NCBI GenBank assembly: GCA_045542115.1
Contig: JAZQKK010000035.1
Coordinates: 1 to 39,973, forward strand
Reading direction: 5' to 3'
DNA from: RGIG995 sp045542115
GTDB lineage: Bacteria; Bacillota; Clostridia; Oscillospirales; UBA644
DNA length: 39,973 bases
Shown: positions 32,419 to 39,658 of the stretch, one piece after another
Layout: every line of letters starts with the position of its first letter
Numbering within the stretch: position 1 is the stretch's first letter
Translations under genes and position numbers: made by a program
Notes under the pieces: generated by a model
What the model was told of the DNA's origin: nothing
The model's input: only the letters and a program-made list of their open reading frames with translations
The model's database searches: none

Positions 32419-32560
32419 ATTTTAAGGGATTCGATGGTTTTTCTTTTCGATGTAGTTACAATCAAGACACAGATAAATCAAAAGAATAATGTATAATTAT
32501 CGTTGTAAAATATTACTATTGGTTTTTGTTTCTATATTTAGGAAAGGATGACCCTGTTTG

Positions 32561-33832
32561 ATGACCGTCCAGGACTTTATCAGCAGTTTCAATTCTCTGA
32601 TTTTTATTGTCTTTATGCTGCTCTACGCATACCAGATGTTTTATATTCTGGTTGCTTTTTTCCGCAAACACAAAGGGAAAAACCCCAAAGATATCAAACA
32701 GCATAAATACGGGTTTATTATCGCTGCACGAAACGAAGCGACCGTAATCGGGAATTTAATCGCCAGCATTCAACAACAGGAATACCCCTCCGAACTGATT
32801 CGCATTTTTGTAATTGCTGACAACTGCACCGACGATACCGCAAACGTCGCCCGTGAGGCCGGTGCAATCGTTTACGAGCGGTTCAATAAAGAGCAAGTAG
32901 GGAAGGGGTACGCCCTGGACTTCGGCTTAAAATCCATTGAACGGGATTATGGCAACGAAAATATTGAAGGTTTTTTTATTTTTGATGCGGACAACCTGCT
33001 CTCCAAGAACTATATTACAAAAATGAATGAAATTTTTGATGAGGGCTACGATGTTGTCACAAGTTACCGGAACAGTAAAAACTACAGTTCCAATTGGTTA
33101 TCCGCCGGTTATAGTTTGTGGTTTTTACGAGAAAGCAAGTTTTTGAACAATTCCCGGATGCTGATGGATACCAACTGTGCCGTTTCCGGAACCGGATTTT
33201 TGGTCAGCGCCAGAATATTCAAAGAAAACGACGGTTGGCATTATACACTGCTGACCGAGGATATTGAATTCTCCGTAGACTGCGCCGTAAGAGACTGGAA
33301 AATCGGTTATGCCGAAGCTGAATTTTATGATGAACAGCCGGAAACCTTCAAACAATCCTGGACTCAAAGAATGCGCTGGGCAAAAGGGTTTTATCAAGTT
33401 TTTTGGAAATACGGTAAACAGTTGGCTGGAAATTGGCTATTGAAGTTCAGTTTTTCCTGCTACGACTTAACAATGACGATTTTCCCCGCACTGTTTATCA
33501 CCCTCGCTTGTTGTCTGACAAACCTTGTCATTCTTGTTTATGCACTGTTTTTGCCCAACGGAGGGGGAGACCTTATTGGCATTACCCTTTCTTCCTTGGG
33601 AACGACCGTTGCAAATTTCTATCTTACGGTGTTTTTTGTAGGACTGTTAACAACCATTACCGAATGGAAACGAATCGATTGTCCCAAAGGGAAAAAGATT
33701 CTTTATTTGTTTACCTTCCCGTTGTTTATGTTTACCTACGTTCCCATTGCAATCGCAGCCTTGTTCAAAAAAGTAAAATGGGAACCGATCGCCCATAAAG
33801 TAACAAAAAGAATCGAAGATTTGGAAAAATAA
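32561..33832 (+). CDS. Membrane-bound family 2 glycosyltransferase
   Basis: The protein has 423 residues. One N-terminal membrane segment (about 10-35) is followed by a GT-A domain with GFIIAARNEATVIGNLI, VIADNCTDDTANVAREAG, the DxD-like FIFDADNLLSKNY, the TEDIEF motif and QRMRWAKGFYQVF (QxxRW), all typical of processive GT2 enzymes. Three or four membrane helices follow (about 305-405). The sugar and polymer are not evident. ATG at 32561 is 12 nt after AGGAAAGG; an adjacent TTG at 32558 has better spacing and may be the real start. A terminator follows directly. Confidence 0.88.
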   Translation: MTVQDFISSFNSLIFIVFMLLYAYQMFYILVAFFRKHKGKNPKDIKQHKYGFIIAARNEATVIGNLIASIQQQEYPSELIRIFVIADNCTDDTANVAREAGAIVYERFNKEQVGKGYALDFGLKSIERDYGNENIEGFFIFDADNLLSKNYITKMNEIFDEGYDVVTSYRNSKNYSSNWLSAGYSLWFLRESKFLNNSRMLMDTNCAVSGTGFLVSARIFKENDGWHYTLLTEDIEFSVDCAVRDWKIGYAEAEFYDEQPETFKQSWTQRMRWAKGFYQVFWKYGKQLAGNWLLKFSFSCYDLTMTIFPALFITLACCLTNLVILVYALFLPNGGGDLIGITLSSLGTTVANFYLTVFFVGLLTTITEWKRIDCPKGKKILYLFTFPLFMFTYVPIAIAALFKKVKWEPIAHKVTKRIEDLEK

Positions 33833-33835
33833 AGT

Positions 33836-33867
33836 AGTTGCCGACATTTTGTCGGCAACTGCTTTTT
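33836..33867 (+). terminator. Terminator of the glycosyltransferase gene
   Basis: AGTTGCCGACA 33836-33846 pairs with 33850-33860, followed by GCTTTTTATC. It marks the last chromosomal feature before the prophage-like region. Confidence 0.88.
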
Positions 33868-34249
33868 ATCTATAAAATCGGTATAGACCTTGGGGAAGAT
33901 AGGAATCTCAGCGCCCAAATCTCACTAAATACAATTGCGCAAAAGAATACCTTTGTGTCAATATAGGATTTCGTCACAAAGAAAACGTTTTTTTGTTTTT
34001 CCATTATAACAAACAAACTGCAAAAAGTAAAATAACCCTTGAAATATCAAAAACTGTTCACGAAAGTATCCGTGAACAGTTTTCAATATTTCAGCAGAAC
34101 ATTTGACTTTTCTTGTTTGTTCGTTGCACCAAAGGTGCCAAAAAAAACAACTCGGTTTTCTGTCGAAGAGCCGGAGCTTGGCTAAGTGTGGTTGCCCTTC
34201 ATCGAGGCAACACACACGAGAAGAAACACGAAAGAGAGGTGAAAAAAAA
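33868..34249. other. Hairpin-rich intergenic region, candidate phage origin/packaging region
   Basis: No gene is supported here. It contains CTTTGTG/CACAAAG about 33951-33980, the long hairpin at 34041-34092, GCACC/GGTGC about 34125-34138 and GTTGCC/GGCAAC about 34191-34210. Filamentous phage genomes keep their origins and packaging hairpin in one non-coding region downstream of the assembly genes, and this stretch occupies that place relative to zot. The prophage boundary is probably within 33868-34040, but no attachment repeat can be shown because the other end is outside the window. Confidence 0.45.
34041..34092. repeat. 20-bp hairpin, candidate packaging signal or terminator
   Basis: GAAATAT 34041-34047 pairs with 34086-34092. 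AAAACTGTTCACG 34050-34062 pairs with 34071-34083. The two stems are separated by a symmetric CA/CA mismatch and capped by an 8-nt loop. It is too long and too regular for a standard terminator. Confidence 0.7.
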
Positions 34250-34381
34250 GTGACAAGGGAAGAAATCCGCTTGGCACAAAAAGAAGTCCTTCAAAGGCTT
34301 TTACTTTACATTCTCTGGCAAGATGTCAGAGACCTCGAAGAAGTAAAGAAATTGGTCAAAAGACTAATTGAAAACCTATGA
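34250..34381 (+). CDS. Small helical protein at the prophage edge
   Basis: The protein has 43 residues and is predicted entirely helical and amphipathic (EVLQRLLLYILWQDVRDLEE), ending KKLVKRLIENL. GTG is chosen because AGAGAGGTG lies about 8 nt upstream; the longer open frame reaching back to 34103 has no start signal and crosses hairpins. It is the only plus-strand gene of the phage-like region, convergent with zot and closed by its own terminator. It could be an immunity, regulatory or DNA-binding protein, but there is no recognisable family. Confidence 0.5.
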   Translation: MTREEIRLAQKEVLQRLLLYILWQDVRDLEEVKKLVKRLIENL

Positions 34382-34387
34382 AGGACC

Positions 34388-34422
34388 AAACAGGGGAGAG
34401 GGGCAACTCTTCCCTGTTTTCT
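34388..34422 (+). terminator. Terminator between the small gene and zot
   Basis: AAACAGGG 34388-34395 pairs with 34412-34419 and AGAG pairs with CTCT inside, followed by TTTTCTATT on the plus strand. Confidence 0.8.
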
Positions 34423-34447
34423 ATTATAGCAAATTCCCGGAAAAATG

Positions 34448-35209
34448 TCAAGCAAAACGGAAAGACTGTACTTGCTTAATAATGAAAAATAACCGTGAAA
34501 AACGACGAAGTTCTTTCTTTTGACGATTGGTTATTTTACGTTCACGAATCTTTACAGAAATTTTCCGAAAAAAACGAACTACTTTTCCAACAATGATATC
34601 AAAATAATCGGGGTCACCTGCTATTTCTTCATAGGGAACCGGGTCACGTTCTACGTAAGAGTGCCAAGAATCAAAAAACGGATACCACGTAGGACGGTAA
34701 AAAATCCGTGTATTAAACAAGGCTTCAATGGGCTTAGGTTTGCGGAAACCCATAACAACCTCACCTGTATTCTCCGGTAAAATGATATCACGTGGAAGAT
34801 TAATTATAAAAGACCAGCAAAGAAACTTACGTATATATGCAACTTTTTCCGTGACGTCACGTATTTTTTTATCAATACCGTTACACGCTTGACAGAAAAC
34901 AATCATATCACACTTGTCGTGTCCGTGGGTCATCAACCAATCCGTTTTATACTGTTCAAATTTTTTATAATTACGACTATCTGCAAACAACGTTGCTTCA
35001 TCAATAAGAATTAAACATTTCTTATAGTCGTATTTTCCAATATAGTCCCATTTACAAGAACGTATTCCGGGATAATTTACACCTACGTTACTATATACCG
35101 CCTCATAACGAGACAAACCACGAGTAATTTTTATCTGTTCCTTAATTGCTATCCGTGTAAGTAAAGTAGTCTTACCGGAACGAGGAAAACCAAAATATTC
35201 TATAACCAT
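34448..35209 (-). CDS. Zot/pI-like inovirus assembly ATPase
   Basis: The protein has 253 residues. Walker A FGFPRSGKTT is at residues 6-15 and Walker B CLILIDEATLFADSR at 65-79, followed by the MIVFCQACNGIDKKIRD motif typical of zonula-occludens-toxin (pI) proteins. These drive filamentous phage extrusion through the envelope. The C-terminus is strongly basic (IRERKITNRQKKELRR), and a clear membrane helix is absent, unlike gram-negative pI proteins. That may reflect a single-membrane host. The start overlaps the stop of the upstream small membrane protein (TAATG). It is the best diagnostic gene for inovirus identity. Confidence 0.88.
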   Translation of the reverse strand: MVIEYFGFPRSGKTTLLTRIAIKEQIKITRGLSRYEAVYSNVGVNYPGIRSCKWDYIGKYDYKKCLILIDEATLFADSRNYKKFEQYKTDWLMTHGHDKCDMIVFCQACNGIDKKIRDVTEKVAYIRKFLCWSFIINLPRDIILPENTGEVVMGFRKPKPIEALFNTRIFYRPTWYPFFDSWHSYVERDPVPYEEIAGDPDYFDIIVGKVVRFFRKISVKIRERKITNRQKKELRRFSRLFFIIKQVQSFRFA

Positions 35210-35346
35210 TATCGTTTACCCGGAATAAGAGAGAAAACACCAAGACAAGCCACAACAATGGCGGGAAACATAATCAACCAAGAAAAAAAGGAATGACTTG
35301 AAAAATCCACAATAGATTGCATAAAAGTTACAAAAATATCTTGCAT
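35209..35346 (-). CDS. Small membrane protein before zot
   Basis: The protein has 45 residues: an amphipathic N-terminus (MQDIFVTFMQSIVDFSSHSF), one membrane helix (LIMFPAIVVACLGVFSLI) and a basic PGKR end. AGAGAGG precedes the ATG, and the stop codon overlaps the zot ATG. Its place between coat and pI genes suggests a minor capsid or assembly protein (like pVI, pVII or pIX) whose family cannot be read. A longer frame on the same strand (35216-35437) covers the terminator and is rejected. Confidence 0.65.
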   Translation of the reverse strand: MQDIFVTFMQSIVDFSSHSFFSWLIMFPAIVVACLGVFSLIPGKR

Positions 35347-35370
35347 AAAAACAAACCTCTCTTAAAAATA

Positions 35371-35413
35371 TTTTGGCGGACGGGTGCAAGGTTCTTGCAG
35401 CCGACCGCCAAAA
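35371..35413 (-). terminator. Terminator downstream of the coat genes
   Basis: TTTTGGCGG 35371-35379 pairs perfectly with 35405-35413, and TGCAAG/CTTGCA extends the stem inside. On the minus strand it is followed by TATTTTTAAG. Filamentous phages commonly have a strong terminator after the coat gene so that coat mRNA exceeds assembly mRNA. Confidence 0.85.
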
Positions 35414-35424
35414 CGTCATAAATA

Positions 35425-35616
35425 TCAAGCGCCCCAAACGACTTTACGAACAATCATAACGCCGACAAGGGTCAAGGAAACGGCAATACCGATAACAAAG
35501 TAAGGCAGAAAACTATCAGCAGTAATCATACCAAAAACAGACTTAACGGTATCAATAATAGCGGTGATTGCAGTCGAAATCGCAGAAGGGAAAGCGGGGG
35601 AAGTTACCTCAGGCAT
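35425..35616 (-). CDS. Major coat protein, copy 2 (pVIII-like)
   Basis: The protein has 63 residues. It has a short amphipathic N-terminal part (AISTAITAIIDTVKSVFGMI), one long hydrophobic helix (FVIGIAVSLTLVGVMIV) and a basic end RKVVWGA, the classic coat layout with the C-terminus binding DNA. There is no signal peptide, as in phage Pf3. It is nearly identical to copy 1 over the last 30 residues but has about eight extra N-terminal residues (VTSPAFPS). It starts 3 nt after the stop of copy 1, whose final codons supply the ribosome binding site (GGGGGG). Confidence 0.82.
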   Translation of the reverse strand: MPEVTSPAFPSAISTAITAIIDTVKSVFGMITADSFLPYFVIGIAVSLTLVGVMIVRKVVWGA

Positions 35617-35619
35617 AAA

Positions 35620-35787
35620 TTAAGCCCCCCATACAACCTTACGGACAATCATAACGCCGACAAGGGTCAAAGAAACAGCGATACCGATTACAAAGTAAGG
35701 CAAGAAATCAGCGGAAGTAATCATACCAAAAACTTCCGTAACAGTTGCAATAATCGCGGTAACAGCAGTAGAAATAGCTTCAGGCAT
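35620..35787 (-). CDS. Major coat protein, copy 1 (pVIII-like)
   Basis: The protein has 55 residues, with the layout of copy 2: MPEAISTAVTAIIATVTEVF, a hydrophobic helix FVIGIAVSLTLVGVMIV and the end RKVVWGA. AAGGAGAAAAAAA precedes the ATG, a stronger ribosome binding site than that of copy 2, so this is probably the more abundant subunit. A promoter-like TTGTTA with a TATAAA-like box lies in the 50 nt upstream. It would be inserted in the cytoplasmic membrane before assembly onto single-stranded DNA. Confidence 0.83.
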   Translation of the reverse strand: MPEAISTAVTAIIATVTEVFGMITSADFLPYFVIGIAVSLTLVGVMIVRKVVWGA

Positions 35788-35837
35788 TTTTTTTCTCCTT
35801 TACAAGATTTTTTTAGATTTTTATATAAGTGTGCACC

Positions 35838-35978
35838 TTATAACAAACGGAAAAGAAATTTAACGAAAATAGCGATAATAAGTAATACACCAACAGTAAA
35901 CACTAAACCCGTAACAAATTCCAAAATAAGGACATTTTCAAGCCCTGTATAGGTCTGAATTGCTTCAAGTAAACTCAT
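35838..35978 (-). CDS. Small single-pass membrane protein
   Basis: The protein has 46 residues. The N-terminus is amphipathic (MSLLEAIQTYTGLENVLILE), followed by one membrane helix and the basic end KFLFRLL. GGTGAAAG precedes the ATG, which overlaps the TGA of the upstream gene (ATGA). It is likely a minor virion or assembly protein. Its family is unknown; the call rests on tight coupling with flanking phage genes. Confidence 0.6.
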   Translation of the reverse strand: MSLLEAIQTYTGLENVLILEFVTGLVFTVGVLLIIAIFVKFLFRLL

Positions 35979-36154
35979 ACTTTCACCAACCAATGCAACA
36001 AACAAATAACACCAACAACAAGAATACCACCAAACAAAAGAGGAATCCAATTGTTAGCAAGGCCAGAAAGAACAGTATCAACACGAGTAATAATCACTTC
36101 GATACGTTCTAAAACTTGCAAAATCTGATAATCATACTGTCCTGTACCGTACAT
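35975..36154 (-). CDS. Small single-pass membrane protein with helical N-terminus
   Basis: The protein has 59 residues. Residues 1-36 are polar and probably helical (YQILQVLERIEVIITRVDTV). Residues 37-57 form one membrane helix (LLFGGILVVGVICLLHWL). AAGAGG lies 6 nt before the ATG. The stop overlaps the next start (ATGA). The function is unassigned; position and topology suggest a minor coat protein. Confidence 0.6.
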   Translation of the reverse strand: MYGTGQYDYQILQVLERIEVIITRVDTVLSGLANNWIPLLFGGILVVGVICLLHWLVKV

Positions 36155-36163
36155 AAAAACCTC

Positions 36164-36445
36164 TTATTTATCATAATAAAATCGAGCGTCGCTATGTTCA
36201 ATCCACTCGGAAGAGTCCAAATGTTGGGAATCTCCACGTTCACCACGGCGCTGAGAAAAAGCGGAAATAAAAGAACCGTTAAAACCATTCCCCTTAATAA
36301 TAAACCCGACAACAAAAGAAAGAATAACAAAACCGAGCAAATGTTGCCATAAAGGAATACTAAAAATTTCAAAATTTAAAAGTGCTACACACATAGCAAA
36401 AACCGGGCGAAGCACATTTTCAAAGAAATAAAATGGAGAAGTCAT
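36164..36445 (-). CDS. Membrane protein with charged C-terminal tail
   Basis: The protein has 93 residues, with two hydrophobic segments (about 12-30 and 34-52) followed by a polar tail (SQRRGERGDSQHLDSSEW). ATG at 36445 overlaps the TGA of the upstream gene (ATGA), which decides the start over an earlier in-frame ATG at 36472. It is probably a minor capsid or assembly component (pVI-like is a guess). Confidence 0.6.
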   Translation of the reverse strand: MTSPFYFFENVLRPVFAMCVALLNFEIFSIPLWQHLLGFVILSFVVGFIIKGNGFNGSFISAFSQRRGERGDSQHLDSSEWIEHSDARFYYDK

Positions 36446-36693
36446 CCGCGAATCCTCCCAAATATACAACAAAGAATAGAAAAAGCAACCATCGCCATAA
36501 ATACACCAACAAGAGGCTCAGGTAACCAATCCGACAAAGAAACGTCAAGAGCAAAATTTGCAGAACCAATTACATAATCAATCGACGTACCAAGCCAAGA
36601 AAACGTACCATTTACCAAAGAAATGATACCTTTGATAAGAAAAATTATCGCAGTAATTCCAAGTAACAAGGGTCCAAAGAAGCCCCACAACAT
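36442..36693 (-). CDS. Two-helix membrane protein downstream of the adsorption gene
   Basis: The protein has 83 residues, with membrane helices at about 3-27 (FFGPLLLGITAIIFLI) and 58-78 (PLVGVFMAMVAFSILCCIF), ending GRIRG. GCGGAGGT lies within the end of the upstream gene. In filamentous phages a small hydrophobic pVI gene follows gene III; the position fits but the sequence does not identify it. Confidence 0.6.
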   Translation of the reverse strand: MLWGFFGPLLLGITAIIFLIKGIISLVNGTFSWLGTSIDYVIGSANFALDVSLSDWLPEPLVGVFMAMVAFSILCCIFGRIRG

Positions 36694-36699
36694 AAGACA

Positions 36700-37722
36700 T
36701 TACCTCCGCAAAAAGAAATAAACACAAACGATAAGCAAACCAGCAGTAAAGAAAATAGATATTTCTCGATGCTCTTCAAACAGTTCCCACGTTTTAGAAA
36801 TAAAAGTACCGTCGGAACGTTGTATTACAAGACCACCTTGCAAAGAATCATAAGGATTTTTTGAATCGGGGAGAGAATCATAAATACCTTGAACAGAATC
36901 TTGCCAAGAATGTTCAAAATCTTCCATTTCGGAGAACATATTGGAAGCATCGTTTACAATATCCGAAGAACCGGACTCGACGTCTGATGAAGCACCGTCA
37001 TACTTTCCAGAACCGGAAGTTAAAGCATCGTTAATTTTATCCGAAGCAGTATTACGATAATACGTACACTCGACCGTAGATACAAAAGGCTCAATTACGA
37101 TATTAGCAAAAGTGCCACTACCATCATCAACAGGATACAAATAATTAGAACCTAAAACAAAAACAGAAAAATTGCCGACATCAAAATCCTCCGGAGAATC
37201 AACGGTAGCATTAATCGTCAACGTGCAATCATAACTCCCATAAGAAAGCTCATCAACTTTATAAAAAGAAGAACAATTCAACTGCTCCTTTGTAGAAGGA
37301 CAAAACAACTGAAAGGAAGAATCCTTAAAGACAGGAGAACGGTTACCATATATATTTGAATCGTAATGGACACGCCATTTTAAAACGATTTTCATCGAAA
37401 CAGCACTTATACCATAGGCATTATCCAACACTAAACGCTCTTCATACAAGCGAACACGTACAGAAAAATACCAAGCGCTATCAGCGTTTGGAACAATAGC
37501 GCTAATGCGGTCATTCACACCGAAAGGAGAATCCGAAGGACCAAAAACAAGAATTTGTCCGGTATATTGATTTCCCAATTGCACCTCAAAATCCGAGGGC
37601 AATAATTCAAACGTAGTTTTAGTCAACTCTGCTGCAGAACTCGAAACAGAAAAACAAAATGAAAAACCGATGGTAACAACTATTACCATCACGTAACATA
37701 AAATTCGCTTCATTCTGTCCAT
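36700..37722 (-). CDS. Adsorption (pIII-like) minor coat protein
   Basis: The protein has 340 residues. A signal peptide (about 1-31, MKRILCYVMVIVVTIGFSFC ending near SSSAAE) precedes a large, probably beta-rich extracellular region (about 32-240). A polar, Ser/Asp-rich linker (about 235-300, SGSGKYDGASSDVESGSSD) follows. The C-terminus is one membrane helix and a double-arginine tail (FFTAGLLIVCVYFFLRR). Signal peptide, exposed domains, flexible linker and C-terminal anchor form the layout of pIII proteins, which bind the host receptor. No homology is recognisable, as expected for a fast-evolving receptor-binding protein. A TATAAT-like box lies just upstream. Confidence 0.72.
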   Translation of the reverse strand: MDRMKRILCYVMVIVVTIGFSFCFSVSSSAAELTKTTFELLPSDFEVQLGNQYTGQILVFGPSDSPFGVNDRISAIVPNADSAWYFSVRVRLYEERLVLDNAYGISAVSMKIVLKWRVHYDSNIYGNRSPVFKDSSFQLFCPSTKEQLNCSSFYKVDELSYGSYDCTLTINATVDSPEDFDVGNFSVFVLGSNYLYPVDDGSGTFANIVIEPFVSTVECTYYRNTASDKINDALTSGSGKYDGASSDVESGSSDIVNDASNMFSEMEDFEHSWQDSVQGIYDSLPDSKNPYDSLQGGLVIQRSDGTFISKTWELFEEHREISIFFTAGLLIVCVYFFLRR

Positions 37723-37798
37723 AATTCAAGTCCTTATATTATAACGTCGAGGGAACCGGAGAGAGCAAAAAAGCCGATTCCCCCGAAAAGCGTTATAC

Positions 37799-38053
37799 TT
37801 AGTTAGTTTCGACGGCAACCAAACAGGACATAAACAATCCGCCATTTTGAATCAAATTAACGTCGACCGTCAAGCGAACATCATAAACAGTACCCTTTAC
37901 CGGGTGTTCCGTATCGAGTACGTAATCGGTATGCTGAGAGCAATAAACTCTTTGTTCATTCAAGCAGTGAGGAACGAAATATTTAATTTCTTTCCCAGCC
38001 TTATTTTTTTCTTCAATATAAGTCGCTTTTCCTGTAATTTTCATAACTGCCAT
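37799..38053 (-). CDS. Small protein at the pV (ssDNA-binding) position
   Basis: The protein has 84 residues and appears beta-rich (MKITGKATYIEEKNKAGKEI, YVLDTEHPVKGTVYDVRLTV). Size, composition and location directly downstream of the replication gene match the ssDNA-binding gene V proteins that coat phage DNA before assembly. No signature motif confirms it. ATG at 38053 follows TTGAGG. Confidence 0.55.
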   Translation of the reverse strand: MAVMKITGKATYIEEKNKAGKEIKYFVPHCLNEQRVYCSQHTDYVLDTEHPVKGTVYDVRLTVDVNLIQNGGLFMSCLVAVETN

Positions 38054-38077
38054 AATACAAAACCTCAATTCATTTTT

Positions 38078-39013
38078 TTATTTTTTATAATTGCTCTCTA
38101 TGGGATAACTTTCAACAGTAGGAGAGAAGAACAAACTTTTAAAAATATTATCTTTTTCTTCTTGGGACAAGTGGCGGGCGTAATAAGTACCAAATCCACT
38201 TTCTTTTATTTTATCGTTCGATAATTCATCATCAAACCAAACACTTGGTAACAAATCGTTAAAATCAACCGAAGGTTTATTCAAACCTCGGGATATATAA
38301 TATAAATGTTTTCCATCGTTCAAACAATGTGCAGATATATCTTTATTTATATATTTTAAACAATAAAAAACGGCGGCTTCACAATTTCGTATAGAGCCAA
38401 GGGAACACCTACCGAATTTACGTTCAAAATCTTCCCAATTCAAATATCCTTGACTATTCAGTTTCAAATCCCAATGAGGAGAAAGCACGTCCGGTGGAAT
38501 TCCCGACATAAGACCGTGAAAATGATAGTTATACTGATCAGCGTGCAATTCCGGAATAAGCAGATATTTTATAGAAGGTGTATTATACTTTACACGTAAA
38601 TTTGCTATGTGTTTTGAAATTGCACGCATCACAGTATCATAATTTGAACGAGATAAGGGAATAAGTTTTTTTGTATTACGGTCCGTTACCTTAATATTAT
38701 CAAGGGCAGATTGGGACAGGGTAAAAGTAACCATATGGTCCCAAGAATTGGAAAGACCGTAGTCACGAATACAACGAATAGCACGATAAACGTTAGAACG
38801 ATTACGGGTGTCGGTCGGATGAACACGGCGAGCGAATTTATCACCAATAATCACCCTTTCTTCGTCAGTACCTGGATTTTCAATCTGCATACGTGGAATA
38901 TGCAATTTGAAAGGGTTGTCAAGGTCAGGGGGAGAGGGGGGAATAGAACAGGAAACGTTAAAACGTAGGCCGGAATCATCGTTATAATAATGTTTCTCGG
39001 AATAGCGATACAT
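38078..39013 (-). CDS. HUH rolling-circle replication initiator
   Basis: The protein has 311 residues. Motif 1 is MVTFTLS (94-100). Motif 2 is the HUH pair in NYHFHGLM (His164, His166), preceded by PELHADQY. Motif 3 is the tyrosine/lysine helix FYCLKYINKD (Tyr217, Lys220, Tyr221, Lys224). Enzymes of this kind nick the double-stranded replicative form, stay linked to the 5' end and start rolling-circle synthesis. The motif arrangement resembles Inoviridae and Microviridae Rep proteins. The Zot and coat genes make inovirus the right context. The start overlaps the preceding stop (TAATG). Confidence 0.87.
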   Translation of the reverse strand: MYRYSEKHYYNDDSGLRFNVSCSIPPSPPDLDNPFKLHIPRMQIENPGTDEERVIIGDKFARRVHPTDTRNRSNVYRAIRCIRDYGLSNSWDHMVTFTLSQSALDNIKVTDRNTKKLIPLSRSNYDTVMRAISKHIANLRVKYNTPSIKYLLIPELHADQYNYHFHGLMSGIPPDVLSPHWDLKLNSQGYLNWEDFERKFGRCSLGSIRNCEAAVFYCLKYINKDISAHCLNDGKHLYYISRGLNKPSVDFNDLLPSVWFDDELSNDKIKESGFGTYYARHLSQEEKDNIFKSLFFSPTVESYPIESNYKK

Positions 39014-39192
39014 TACAACAAATCTTCAAGCCAGCGTAAACGAACGGCTAACGTTTCAAAATACTGATAGAAAAAGCGATAATCTAAACAACCATCAATA
39101 GAAACTTTTTCATTCATCCACGCTCTTGTTAATTCACAATCCTCTCTCATTTGTCGAACAACGTCTTTGACGTTAAAAGGATATCCGCCCAT
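39013..39192 (-). CDS. Small hypothetical protein upstream of the replication gene
   Basis: The protein has 59 residues, polar and helical (DVVRQMREDCELTRAWMNEK, RFFYQYFETLAVRLRWLEDL). It ends in a TAATG overlap with the replication gene, so the two are coupled. Its start has no good ribosome binding site and lies 4 nt from the -35 box of the opposing promoter at 39196-39224, so it may be sensitive to antisense transcription. It may be a copy-control or accessory replication factor; no family is recognised. Confidence 0.6.
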   Translation of the reverse strand: MGGYPFNVKDVVRQMREDCELTRAWMNEKVSIDGCLDYRFFYQYFETLAVRLRWLEDLL

Positions 39193-39195
39193 AAC

Positions 39196-39224
39196 TTGAC
39201 ATTATCACAATTTTGTGGTATAAT
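39196..39224 (+). promoter_or_regulatory. Perfect consensus promoter antisense to phage early genes
   Basis: TTGACA 39196-39201 and TATAAT 39219-39224 are exactly 17 nt apart on the plus strand, against all neighbouring genes. The spacer contains CACAATTTTGTG (39206-39217), a CACAA/TTGTG inverted repeat that could be an operator. Transcription would start near 39231 and run antisense to the early genes. Confidence 0.75.
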
Positions 39225-39453
39225 CAGAAGGATTGAATTCTTTGTCCTCTTCTTCAAGACAAGAATACACGTACCACAACCAACGAGAACCGACAATCGG
39301 AAGAACCTTATCAGGCGCGAGAAGGTAATACCGATAGCAAGAATTGACAGGAGCAAACAAAAGGTTCGATAACCAATTTGCCCTCACAATCTTATAACCG
39401 CTCTGGGATTCAAACACCAGACGATTTTTCGCTACTTTGATTTTCTTTTTCAT
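39205..39453 (-). CDS. Hypothetical phage early protein
   Basis: The protein has 82 residues with a basic N-terminus (MKKKIKVAKNRLVFESQSGY), a central segment APVNSCYRYYLLAPDKVLP and an acidic end (CLEEEDKEFNPSDY). ATG at 39453 follows AGAAAGAGAG, and the gene overlaps the end of the upstream gene by 44 nt in another frame. I cannot assign a function. Confidence 0.6.
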   Translation of the reverse strand: MKKKIKVAKNRLVFESQSGYKIVRANWLSNLLFAPVNSCYRYYLLAPDKVLPIVGSRWLWYVYSCLEEEDKEFNPSDYTTKL

Positions 39454-39658
39454 TGTTTTCACTCTCTTTCTTATTTTTTTCGTAAAGGGCGTTAACCATT
39501 TCCATTTGATGTTTACGGTTACTTGCCCAAAACTTTTGACTTGACAGAACTTTCAACAGTTCTTTTTCAGGAATCCCTAAATCAAGCAAAGGTTTATATG
39601 CTTTAAATAGTTTTTCCTGTAATTTCGCTTTATCGGGAATCGGAATCGGACGTTTCAT
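39410..39658 (-). CDS. Hypothetical phage early protein, charged
   Basis: The protein has 82 residues, helical and highly charged (DKAKLQEKLFKAYKPLLDLG ... NKKESENNEKENQSSEKSS). The C-terminal 20 residues look disordered. The start overlaps the TGA of the upstream gene (ATGA). It may be a DNA-binding or regulatory protein, but this is not shown. Confidence 0.6.
   Translation of the reverse strand: MKRPIPIPDKAKLQEKLFKAYKPLLDLGIPEKELLKVLSSQKFWASNRKHQMEMVNALYEKNKKESENNEKENQSSEKSSGV

Noticed and set aside
32376..32420. dif-like site that an inovirus might use through XerC/D
   Set aside because: The arms match the Firmicute dif only partly, the central spacer is 9 rather than 6 nt, and it lies about 1.5 kb from the prophage edge.
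34103..34381. Longer version of the small plus-strand gene
   Set aside because: The N-terminal 49 codons cross hairpins and lack a start signal; GTG at 34250 has a proper ribosome binding site.
35216..35437. 73-codon minus-strand frame between coat and zot
   Set aside because: It spans the coat terminator. The 45-residue frame in another register has a good ribosome binding site and a TAATG overlap with zot.
39151..39372. 73-codon plus-strand frame over the antisense promoter
   Set aside because: Its start lies upstream of the promoter, no ribosome binding site is present, and it mirrors the minus-strand early genes.
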